Shown here: positions 37,558-47,764 of the stretch, piece by piece
Layout: the number at the start of each line of letters is the position of its first letter
Position numbering within the stretch: position 1 is the stretch's first letter
Assembly (NCBI GenBank): GCA_013180625.2
Contig: SNVD02011482.1
Coordinates: 868,001-932,000, forward strand
From: Boswellia sacra
Lineage: Eukaryota > Streptophyta > Magnoliopsida > Sapindales > Burseraceae
Direction: 5' to 3'
DNA: 64,000 bases
Notes under the pieces: model-generated
The model's database searches: none
What the model was told of the DNA's origin: nothing
What the model saw: the letters and a program-made list of their open reading frames with translations, nothing else
Program-made: the position numbers and the translations under genes

Positions 37558-38550
37558 GGCTCGTTTGTTTTGGGTTCTAAAATCTGAATCTGAATAGGAT
37601 TCAGAAGTTAAAAAATTTTGATCCGTTTGTTTTGGGTTCTAATAACTTATTTTCAGACATATATGTCTGAATGAAAAAAGTAACAAAATACCACTTTTTT
37701 TTATATAAAACATCTTAATATATTAAAATATCTAAAATACCCTTATATATAAAAACAATTATAATTTTTTTCACTCTCTTTTTGTCTCAGCTACCATCCT
37801 CACTTCCATTCCCTCTCCCTCTGTACTACATTTTAATCATTTGCCTAGTGCCGAGTACATGCAGACAGGCTTCTATATTTAAGAAGAGGATTTTTTTTTT
37901 CCCCCTCCCTAATCTTTGCGTAGAAATTATAACCTCCCCTATAGCTCTCGAAATTTGCTTTCATATGGCCATCGATCCTATAAAATTGGTTAATAATTAA
38001 TAAGAATAAATTTAAATATAATATAATTAATTAGAAATTACAAATAAATTTATTAATTAAAATATAATTAATAAATATTAAATTTATAGTTATTTATAAT
38101 TTTACTTTAGGTTTATTAAATATTTAATATTTAAAGAATTGTAACAAATATAATACTAACTATTTAAATAAAAAAGAATTCTAATTTAATTTTTAAAAGA
38201 TTGTAACAAATATAACATTAACTATTTAAATGAAAAATAATTTTAATTTAATTTTAGTTAATATTTATTTTTTAAAGATTTGTAAGAAATATAATTTTAA
38301 TTATTTAAATGAAAATTAATTTTGATTTAATTTTATTAACTATTTAATTTTTAAAGGATTGTATAAATATAATATAAATATTTTACATTTCAATAAGGAT
38401 AAAAAAATCATATTAAAAGTAAAATATTCCTTTACCATTTTTTTAAGCAGTATCTAAAAGAACAAACAAATATCTTATTAAATGATGTAAATGAAGTCTT
38501 AAAAAGTGTTTAGATCTAAAAAGCGTTAAGTGATTGAAATAAACACGAAC
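37558..38550 (+). mobile_element. AT-rich nonautonomous DNA element, copy 1 (GGGCTCGTTTG end)
   Basis: It begins GGGCTCGTTTGTTTTGGG and, read inwards from the right, GTTCGTGTTTATTTCAATC, the style of many plant hAT/Harbinger MITEs. The interior at about 38060-38370 has three to four repeats of about 80 bp, of the form AAAGGATTGTAACAAATATA, then TTAACTATTTAAATGAAAA. The same sequence occurs in inverted orientation at 44170-44760. No coding capacity is seen. Confidence 0.55.
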
Positions 38551-38923
38551 TATAAGTTTGTCTTTTTGTCTTCTTTATATTCTAGGTAGATGATCAAAGT
38601 ATTTGTATCCAAATATTATATTCTTTATTGATTTTAAAAAAATAATTTATTCGTCTGCTCTGCATTGTCACATATTCAGCAGCACTTGTCATTTTCGACC
38701 TCGATGTTCAAAGGTTAGGAATAAGCAATAGTTACAAAATACGTTCACTTGCCTGGCCAGCAGTTAAATTCCCTTACCGAACAGTTGCTCAATTCCGAAA
38801 AGTGAAAAGGCACACAGAGAGACAAATATTTTATAAGCTCAAACCTAACTCTTTACTTAATACAATATTCTCTGCAACTTATCACCTCATTTGTCCTCGC
38901 CAAGCTTCATCTACCACAGTGCT
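38551..38923 (+). promoter_or_regulatory. Upstream region of 4CL-like copy 2
   Basis: About 370 bases between the MITE-like element and the start codon. From about 38700 the sequence is less AT-rich and continues into a leader ending CCACAGTGCT before the ATG. No clear TATA box is placed close to the start. Confidence 0.4.
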
Positions 38924-41900
38924 ATGGACCGGAGAAGCCATCAAATCGATCCGAGGAGCGGTTTCAATTCACTTACAAAAACGTTTCACAGCCTCAGACC
39001 TCCCGTTGATCTTCCTCGAGAGGACAATCTCCTTTCAGCTGCTGAATACTCTTTCTCCCTCAGATCCAGATGGCCCTGGTATGATGATAACGCGGTGGCT
39101 TTGGTCAATCCAGTCACCGGTCAAAGCATTTCCTTCTCCGAGGTCACTCGCAGAACCAACTCCCTCGCTGCTTATTTACAGAAGATAATTAAGCTCTCCA
39201 AAAACGACACCGCTTTTATTCTCTGTACAAACTCCATCCATGTACCCATCATCTACCTCTCTCTTCTCTCTCTCGGTGTCGTCATCTCTCCGGCAAACCC
39301 GGTTGGCACCGAGTCAGAGATATCCCGCCAAGTTCAGTTATCGAAGCCGGTGATTGCATTTGCCACGTCAACAACGGTTCACAAGCTTCCGAAACTTAAA
39401 TACCAGACCATCCTCATCGACTCGCCTGAGTTCGACTCAACAATCATGAGCTCAAAGCATGAGTTCGATCAAGTTAAGGTGAGTCAATCCGACGTGGCAG
39501 CGATCATGTACTCTTCAGGAACAACCGGAAACGTCAAAGGTGTGATGCTGACACATAGGAATTTGATAGCCCAAGTGGCGATTGCTTGCTCATATTGGCG
39601 AAACCGAGATTCACCTGCAGTTATGCTGTACACGGTTCCATATTTTCACATTTTTGGGTTCTTTTATTGTCTAAGATCGGTAGGGTTGAATGAGACTACG
39701 GTGATGATGGACAGGTTTGATTTTAGGGAGATGTTGAAGGCTGTCGAGGCGTTTAGGGTTACGCACACGGCATTGACCCCTCCAGTGGTGGTGGCGATGT
39801 CAAAAGGTGGTTTAACGGACGGCCATGATTTAAGCTCTCTTGAGAGTATACTTTGCGGCGCAGCTCCCCTAGGGAAGGACGTCATCGCGGCATTTTGTGC
39901 GAGATTCCCAAAAGTTGAGTTGGTGCAGGTGAGTTAGGTTCCTTTTGGCTTCATGTCTATAATTATTCAAATCATAAAAATCATTGTATAATATTAAGTT
40001 TACAAATTTTTATACTAAGGTGTGTCATAAGTAATTTTAAGAATTATCATATAAAATTAATTTATTTAATATAAATTCTTAATGAGTAATGTCAGGCCAA
40101 TTCTTTTATTAATTTATTATTCTATTCATGAAACTGTTACATGATGATTACCCTCGTATAAAAGAATATAAATAAACATTGGCATATTAGAGTTTTAAAA
40201 TATGTATTGGGCCTATTTGTTGGATATCAATGCACAAGAATCTTGAAAACTTACTCTTTATTTTTTAAATTTTAAATTTCACACACACTTAAACAAATAA
40301 GAAAAATACTCTATTTATATAGCACTTATGATAATTCTATTTCTTCTATTAATATAAATCCTAATTCTACTTGAACTCAATTTTAATTCCTAAACAAAAC
40401 TTAAATCCTAAGACAAATAAAGTTTATTTCTAGCACTCCCCTTAAACTTGATTTGTTACACCAAGTGAATCTCTAATTCTAATAAAGTCTTCATGCTTGA
40501 GTGGTTTGGTGAATATGTCTGCAACTTAATCTTGTGATTTTACGTACTCCACTTTCACTTCTGACAAGTGTAACATTAGACTTGTGACCTCCCATATCTT
40601 GAATTTGAGTTCCCCCTTCCACGCCCTCTTGTAGAATTTTCTCCTCGATCATTATTGTTGTTGGTAGTGGAATTATTATTCCCACCTTGTCCACGACCTT
40701 GATTCATGCCTCGTCCTTGTCCTCGGCCTTGACCTCGATTTTGACCTCGACCTATACCACGTTGACTTCTTTCATAACTTTCTTCCTTCTCCTTAATTTG
40801 TGTTTTAAGGAGTTGTTCTGAAACAGTTTGTTTTTTGTATTTCTCTTCATGTGCTTGTAATGTACCTTCAAGTTCGTCAATTGCCATTCTTTCCAATTTG
40901 TCACCTTGTTCAAGAATTTGAACTATGGTATTAAATGATGAATCCAAAGAGTGAAGTATCTTTTCTATAATTCTTGTATCTTCTAAAATCTCACAATTTC
41001 TTCTCAATTGATTTGAAACAGTCAAAACTCTTGAAAAATAATCAAAGATAGACTTACTTTTCTTCATATGTAACAATTCAAACTCACCTCTTAAAGTTTG
41101 TAGACACACCTTTTTGACTTTTTCTTGTCCTCTATGTGATATTTCAAGCTTTTCTCATAATTCTTTCGCAGATTTCATAACTCCATATATCTCAATTTCA
41201 ACATTATCTAATGTTTCTTCAATAAAGTAGCGAGCCTTCTCATTTCGTTGATATGTTTTTTCAAAATCACTATTTTATTGTTAAGACAATGCTTCAATAT
41301 TTTGTGACTTATCAAAGCCTTTTTCAATAATTTCTCAAACACCATTCGCTCTAAGGGTTGATTTCATCCTTATACGTCATGTTTTATATCTATTTTCTTT
41401 CAATTTTGGAATTGTAATTGAAGTCATATTGCTAATGCTATTATGGGAGTCAATCTATCACAAACAAAATCTATTTGGACCAAACAAAATTCTACATATA
41501 AATGATTAAAATTAAGTATTTTCAACTTGGGGGCTTACGATATTTGTCAACATCCAGGGGGTAGACTGATATTTTCTGTATCAGGGGGCCAATGGATATT
41601 TTGTGAACCAGGGGTCAATTGATATTTTATGCCTCAGGGGGCCAATTGATATTTTCTACATAAATCATGAACGGGTTGTTTTCCAACGTCCAAGCATGAT
41701 GACTCTTCTTGGGGGTTATAGATCGACTAATTCTGAGTTAAATTAGATGGGTGGTGTGTCATTTACTTGTCGATTTTCGACGACTTTCACGTAAAAACTT
41801 TTTTCACAACTTGTATTTGCGTTTCTGATATGTTCTAGCTGGAATTTGATGTCGGCCAAGAAAGAAAACTTGTAGATTACTGTCTGATCTATCCGATAAC

Positions 41901-43786
41901 GGTGGAGGTGAGATATCACTTGCTTGTTGACAATTTTCCAACGACTTTTCGGCGACTTTCTAATAGCTTTCTGACAATACTGATGGCAAACCTTGGCTGC
42001 TGATGGTGTGGGTTTCTTTCTTCCTTCACCTTCTTGTGGCTGTGATACCACTTTATTGGATATCAATACACAAAGATCTTAGAAACTTACTCTTTATTTC
42101 TTAAATTTTAAATTCCACACACACTTAAACAAATAAGAAAAAACATTCTATTTATATAGCACTCATGATAATTCTATTTCTTCTATGAATATAAATCCTA
42201 ATTCTACTTGGAACAAAATTTTAATTTCTAAACAAAACTTAAATCCTAAGACAAATAAAGTTTATTTCCATCCCTATTGACAAAGGAAAAGTTAACCTCC
42301 TGTGTGATGGATTAATGTTGATGATAAAGGGCTACGGGTTGACTGAATCTTCAGGCAGTGTTTCTCGTACAATGGGTCGAGAAGAATCTAAGCACAACTC
42401 ATCAGGAAAGCTTGCAGATGGTTTTGAAGCGAAAATTGTGGATCCTGAAAAAGGGGAAGCGCTGCCTCCATGCAAAGAAGGGGAACTTTGGCTTCGAGGA
42501 CCAACAATAATGAAAGGTGACTTCCTTGGAAGATATATTAATGAAAACAATGTATGTCTGAAAATGCTATGATTGTGCCATGCATCTTTGATTCCTGGAT
42601 AAGTCATTTTCTAGCCTCGGCTAGCTGCAAACATCCCAATATTCATGGACATGATATACGGTGCTTTTGTCGATTATAATTGGTGATACTGATCATGGAG
42701 GTGCAAATAGGCTATGTTGGAGACCCAGAAGCAACTTCTGCTACTTTGTTATCCGATGGGTGGATGAAGACAGGAGATCTTTGTTACATTGACGAGAATG
42801 GCTTGCTCTTTATTGTGGATAGACTTAAGGAATTAATCAAATATAAAGGATATCAGGTAATTAAAATAATTTCTTACTACCTCTCATCAAATTGTAATTA
42901 ATTAGTCGGCGTTGTTTCACTACTCATTTGAGTAGTAGTATTTTTGGATTACAGCCATTAGTTGCTTTATTTATAATTATATACTCCCTATATATTATGC
43001 AGGTCGCCCCAGCAGAACTAGAACAACTGCTTGTTTCCCACCCAGAGATAGTTGATGCTGCAGTGATACCGTAAGCAGTTTCTTAGCCTAATTTCCTTAA
43101 TTTTTTTTTTTTAAAATGCAATATGCATGCATGATGCATAGTTAATGTAATTCATCTTCACTATTACTATTTATGAATGAAGGGAAACCCATATGCTATA
43201 TGCATATTTATAAGCTTATAAGTCGCTTCAACTAATTCTCACTTAGAAACCTTCATCTTCATGCAATGTGTGCCAAGATATATATGTATACTCGATCAGT
43301 GTTTAACCAGCATTATATTTTGTGTCGGTTTGTTATTCAACTTCAATATTCTGTATTGGCAGATATCCTGATAAAGAAGCTGGCCAATTGCCAATGGCTT
43401 TTGTGGTAAGACAGCCACAAAGCAACCTAAACGAAGCAGAAATAATTGATTTTGTGGCAAACCAGGTGCTTAATTAATTGGATCTTGAACTTCTGCACAT
43501 ATATAAAATATATGTCACGTGCATGCGTTACATGATTTTCATTTTTTCTAGGGCAAATATTTCGTTCGCTAAGTACTTCTTCTATTCTCATCATGGGTGG
43601 TTGCTGTTTTTAATTTAATTATAACTTTGGTGGTTGTACTAATTCCAGGTCGCACCATACAAGAAAATAAGGCGTGTAGCGTTTATCAGTTCCATACCCA
43701 AGAATGGAGCCGGGAAGATATTGAGAAAGGAATTGAGAAAGTTCGCCGTTCCACCAGCTGCGACCTCAACGTCTTCGAGGCTATAA
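38924..43786 (+). CDS. 4-coumarate:CoA ligase-like acyl-CoA synthetase, copy 2, intact, peroxisomal
   Basis: Six exons: 38924-39928, 42330-42516, 42711-42856, 43003-43070, 43363-43465 and 43649-43786, giving 548 residues with all junctions in frame. It activates a carboxylic acid with ATP to an acyl-adenylate and then a CoA thioester. Visible motifs are [11 protein letters not shown] (about 197-207), FHIFGF, GYGLTE after exon 1, [38 protein letters not shown] and [10 protein letters not shown] with the catalytic lysine. The C-terminus SSRL is a type 1 peroxisomal targeting signal. It falls with 4CL-like proteins (4CLL9 and OPCL1 groups), which act on jasmonate-precursor or fatty/cinnamic acids; the substrate cannot be told from sequence. 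Intron 1 is 2.4 kb because it contains a Copia derivative. Copy 1 lies 14 kb upstream in direct orientation. Confidence 0.93.
40576..41109 (-). CDS. Copia gag polyprotein (UBN2 type) of the gag-only element, partial frame
   Basis: 177 codons are open: [20 protein letters not shown], then a helical capsid-like core ([39 protein letters not shown]), and a C-terminal Gly/Arg/Gln-rich tail with repeated GQGRG and GRGRGN, typical of nucleic-acid binding. Upstream codons to about 41400 look like the rest of gag with at least one break. The zinc knuckle that should follow runs straight into the end of RNase H, which marks the deletion point. Confidence 0.75.
   Translation of the reverse strand: MCLQTLRGEFELLHMKKSKSIFDYFSRVLTVSNQLRRNCEILEDTRIIEKILHSLDSSFNTIVQILEQGDKLERMAIDELEGTLQAHEEKYKKQTVSEQLLKTQIKEKEESYERSQRGIGRGQNRGQGRGQGRGMNQGRGQGGNNNSTTNNNNDRGENSTRGRGRGNSNSRYGRSQV
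41515..41665. repeat. Short tandem repeats in the leader of the gag-only element
   Basis: About five units of roughly 32 bases built on CAGGGGGCCAATTGATATTT, between the gag region and the right LTR. This is the position of the 5' leader of the element. Confidence 0.7.
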
Positions 43787-44169
43787 ATTAATAAAAAGAC
43801 TCCTATAGTAAATTAAGCAACTGTTTGGTTATAGCAAGAAATTTGGCTCATCTAAATATAGAATGCATTTTGTAAGAACAAAGAAGAATCATTCTCATTC
43901 CAATTATATCTAAATTTTTTATTATAAATCATGTATATTTAATTAATGGTTTTTAGATGATAGAATCAATGATGAGATATTCCCAAATTTATGTTATATC
44001 ATTTAAAATGCATGAATTTATGATAAGTTTTAAATTAGATGCCAATTAACTAGTGGCAGCGATTTATGCAGTGTCATGCTTTTCATTTTATATTTGATAA
44101 TTTGTAACGTTTTACTTTTCTTTCTTTTTCCATTTTATTGTATTGCTTTAAATTTTCAAAACCTAGTAG
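43787..44169. other. 3' region of 4CL-like copy 2
   Basis: AT-rich sequence that should include the 3' untranslated region. No other gene or repeat is seen. Confidence 0.5.
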
Positions 44170-44760
44170 TTATCTATTTCTATTACTTAAGATTTAATAA
44201 AACTTAACACCTAATAGGATTTAATTTATATCACTTTATAATATATTTGTTTGCTCTTTTATATATTTTTTAAAAAAAGTGATAAGGGAATATCTTAACT
44301 TTAATGTGACTTTTTTATCCTTGTTGTTGAAATATAAAATGTTTATATTATATTAATTATAATCATTAAAAAATTAAATAGTTAATAAAATTAAAAATAA
44401 TTCTTTCTCATTTAATTATTTGATAATATATTTGTTATAATCCTTTAAAAAAATATTTAATAAAACGATATCAAAATTCTTTTTTATTTAAATAGTTAAT
44501 ATCATATTTGTTGCAATCCTTTAAAAAAATAAATATTTAATAAAATTAAATGAAAATTCTTTTCCATTTAAATAGTTAATATTATATTTGTTATAATCCT
44601 TTAAAAAATAAATATTTAATAAAATTAAATCAAAATTCTTTTTCATTTAAATAATTAATATTATATTTATTACAATGCTTTAAAAATTAAATAATTAATA
44701 AAATTAAATCAAAAGTATCAATAACTATACAGTTAATATTTATTAATTTATTTTTATTTC
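44170..44760 (-). mobile_element. AT-rich nonautonomous DNA element, copy 2 (inverted relative to 37558-38550)
   Basis: Read on the minus strand, it matches the right two thirds of the element at 37558-38550: the same order of TTTGTTTGCTCTTTT, AAGGGAATATCTTAACTTT, TTTTTTATCCTTGTTG and the 80-bp repeat block (here four units, 44400-44710, built on ATTTAAATAGTTAATATTAT). The GGGCTCG end is not recognisable on this copy. Confidence 0.55.
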
Positions 44761-45107
44761 TGATTAATTTTATTTAAATTTATTCTTTTTCAATTATTAA
44801 CCAATTTTTTTAACTTAGTTAACTTAATTAAAATATATTAATAAAAATAACAAAAGAGACAATATAACTAATATATAAACCGATCAAGACCATAATAATG
44901 CTGAATTTAATTTATTGATATTAAAATATAAATTATTTAATAAAATCTATATAATGTTAAAATTTACAAAATTCGATATGAACCTTCTTTGCTTCAAGAA
45001 CTGCATACAAAATCCCTCAACATATTCTACATTCCGAGATGATCCTCCATGCCTGAACAAGGTGAACCAGTCTTGAGCATCAAATGCATCGTCTTGATAG
45101 CCGAAGT

Positions 45108-45461
45108 TCAATTATCCATGCATATAGTTCCCTTTTCAGCGCAGAAGAAATCAAATGGCCAAAATAAACTTCCACAGATCGACCTTTCTTCGGCTTGTGC
45201 AAGCCACCCCGACATAAAGCCAATAATCTCAGCCTTTTCTTCATTGTGCAAAGCTCCAGCTGCCTCCCTGAGTTGCAGATAAGTCATACGTATGCCAAAA
45301 CTTGAGCAGGAATTGCAGCTGAGGAGTGAGCTGACTTGGTGGAGTGAAGAGCACCCTTGGCATAATGTCATGTTTTCATACAGCATGGAAAAAGTTACCA
45401 TCCCATCTCTCACGCATAATGGTCCTGGAGAGTAACTCATTGCCCAGCAATGGTGAGCCAA
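45108..45461 (-). pseudogene. Unidentified gene fragment (117-codon open frame)
   Basis: The surroundings drop in AT content and the frame reads like real protein: MTYLQLREAAGALHNEEKAE, then IIGFMSGWLAQAEERSICG. Reading on past the stop at 45108, minus-strand codons still look protein-like, which suggests a decayed exon. I do not recognise the family. It has no neighbouring exons I can connect and no clear splice sites. It could be a captured fragment or a remnant of a host gene. Confidence 0.35.
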
Positions 45462-46658
45462 AGGTTAAGCACAACACTGACTAGTGAGAAGAAAAGTGAG
45501 AATGGAGGTTTGAAAGAAGCCAAAACAATCAGTTCAGTGCATTATTAATTTAGCAACTCGATTGATATGTCCACATGTATGATCAGAAGATAATGTTATA
45601 CACTCAAAAATCATTAAAAAGAAGTGATTTCACTCAAAACAGAATTCTGCACGATATATGATGATTTTTCAAAGTTTCAGCAGCGGACCTCAAATACCTG
45701 TTTTGAAAATAGAGACTATAAAACAAACTGATTTTGACCGCCTTCATGAAAAATGATGATTTTTAGGAGGAAAAATTCATTTTAGCCCCTGAGGTTAGGC
45801 TGGAATACAATTCCCCCCATGAGATTGAAAATTACAAATTGCCCCTGAAAATCGAATTCTGCCGTTGCTTAAACACCTGAGCAGGAGAGAGAAGATAATA
45901 AGCCATAATAGTTTGACAAATTTACCCTTACGTTGACCTTTTTGACTAGTAAATCAATAAAATAATGCATATCAGATGATGATGAAATTATATAAAAAAC
46001 GTGAGCTTAGCAACCTGACATCAAGCAAATTAAAAACATACTCGCAAAAACCAAATTAAAGGAAAAAACCCACAATAATAACTCAAATTATTAGCAAAAA
46101 CAGTTTAGCAACCTAGCAATTCGGTAACCTAAAAAAATAAAGGAAAAATTGAAAAAATAGACATAATTAGGGACCCTCATTAAAATTTGGACACATCCTG
46201 AAAAATTTTTATGCCATAGACACTTTCTTGATAAAAAGACTAAATTACCCTTATGTATTCAATTTTTTTCCAAAGCCTTATTTCCCTCTCTTCAGACGAA
46301 AAAGGAAAAATACCGAAACTTCTGGATACTGCTCGAACCATGTATCCGACACGAGTATCAGCTGAGGATAGACGCAAGAAACCGCTTCGGATTTGTGAAC
46401 TTATTCTGTTTCGTTAGATACCAAAACACTAAATTTTCTGTTTCGTTAGATTTGATTTAGTTTTTAAGGAATCTTAATTAGGGATTCGAGTTTCCGTCGG
46501 ATTTATGAACTTATTCTGTGTTTTTAGGGATAAATCTAGTGTTATTATATGATTTTTGTGGTTTGATGTGTATGAAAACTGTGGAAACCGACTGGTTTCG
46601 TCGCGAGGTAGACGATGACGAGTTTTAGATGTATAACTCGACACTCGACACTCGACAC

Positions 46659-47433
46659 TAAGGGTGGCAATTTTTGACACGACACGGGTTTAAGCGGGTT
46701 TGGGTTTTGGCATATTCGTGTTCGTGTCGAAGATGTCAACCCGTTTAATAATCGTGTCGTGTTCGGGTTGAGAGTCTTCAACACACGAACACGATTATGA
46801 CACGAACACGATTATGACACGAGTAACACGAATAACACGAGTACATATTATACACGATTGATACGATAACACGATTAATACGAATATTGACACGAACACG
46901 ATTATGACACGAGTAACACGAATACATATTATACACGATTGACACGATAACACGATTAACACGAATATTGACACGATTACATATTAAATTTAAAAATACT
47001 AAACTTTTTAGACATTTTAGTCCCTATATGTATCCAAATTTTAAAATAAAAATAGAATTTTAGAAACCTAATAAATTTTAAAACTTAGGGTATTTTTGTC
47101 ATTTAACAAAAGTTAAAAATTTAATTCTGTAACGTGTCATAATCGTGTTAACGGGTCATAATCGTGTTAACGGGTCATAATCGTGTCAATCGGGTCGTGT
47201 CAATAATGTAAACGTGTCTTAATCGTGTTAGACGGGTCGTGTTCGTGTCTAACACGATTATGACCCGTTTATTATTCGTGTTAGCGTGTCGTATCGTGTT
47301 ACCCGTTTAATAATCGTGTCGTGTCATAGTGACATGAATAATAAACGGGTCGTGTTCGTGTCGTGTCAATCTTTATCGTGTCACAGCTCGACACGACACG
47401 AACACGACCCGCGAACACGAATTGCCACCCCTA
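46659..47433 (+). mobile_element. hAT-like nonautonomous element (copy B), uninterrupted
   Basis: 775 bp. The ends are TAAGGGTGGCAATTTTTG and, read inwards from the right, TAGGGGTGGCAATTCGTG. It is flanked by the exact 8-bp duplication CTCGACAC (46651-46658 and 47434-47441). The interior is a chain of CACGA/TCGTG motifs with CGTTTAATAATCGTG and ACACGATTATGACACG. It aligns along its length with copy A at 15425-24811 minus its CACTA insert. It lies at the junction of the left arm and the centre of the MULE. Confidence 0.9.
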
Positions 47434-47441
47434 CTCGACAC

Positions 47442-47764
47442 TTTATGTTGATTCATGTCGGATTCACAACCGACACTCGATATCAGTCTATTTTCAAAGA
47501 CATCGAGTGTCGGATGAATCATCTGACACTCGACACTACCTTTCATCCGATATGTCGAGTGTCAGATACGTGAAAACTGACATGTCGAGTGTCATATTGA
47601 GTGTCGGATACGTGAAAACCAACATGTCGAGTGTCGGATACATGGTTCAAGAACTCGACATATTGGTTTTCACGTATCCGACACTCGATGTCTTCTAAAA
47701 TAGACTGATATCGAGTGCCGGTTATGAATCCGACATGACTCGACATAAAGTGTCGAGTATCCAG
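47442..47764. repeat. GTGTCGAG/CGACACTC repeat core of the MULE
   Basis: Alternating direct and inverted copies of CATCGAGTGTCGGAT, CCGACACTCGAT and CATGTCGAGTGTC. It shares ATCCGACATGACTCGACAT and GATATCAGTCTATTTTC-like phrases with the array inside the probable LTR at 19973-22278. Confidence 0.8.

Larger units (their letters stand above)
40218..42273 (-). mobile_element. Gag-only Copia derivative in intron 1 of 4CL-like copy 2
   Basis: LTRs of about 218-220 bp (40218-40435 and 42054-42273) are flanked by the exact 5-bp duplication CTATT (40213-40217 and 42274-42278). Inside the right LTR (minus-strand reading) is TGGTATCACAGCC, a primer-binding site for initiator tRNA-Met. A polypurine tract TTTAAGGGGAG adjoins the left LTR. 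Between them lie a gag frame and the last 40 or so codons of pol (about 40540-40440: EVEYVKSQD, then [20 protein letters not shown]). Protease, integrase and reverse transcriptase are missing, so the element can move only with help. Confidence 0.9.

Noticed and set aside
24998..43786. Biosynthetic gene cluster around the 4CL-like genes
   Set aside because: Apart from the duplicated ligase, only transposons lie between; no other metabolic enzyme is present.
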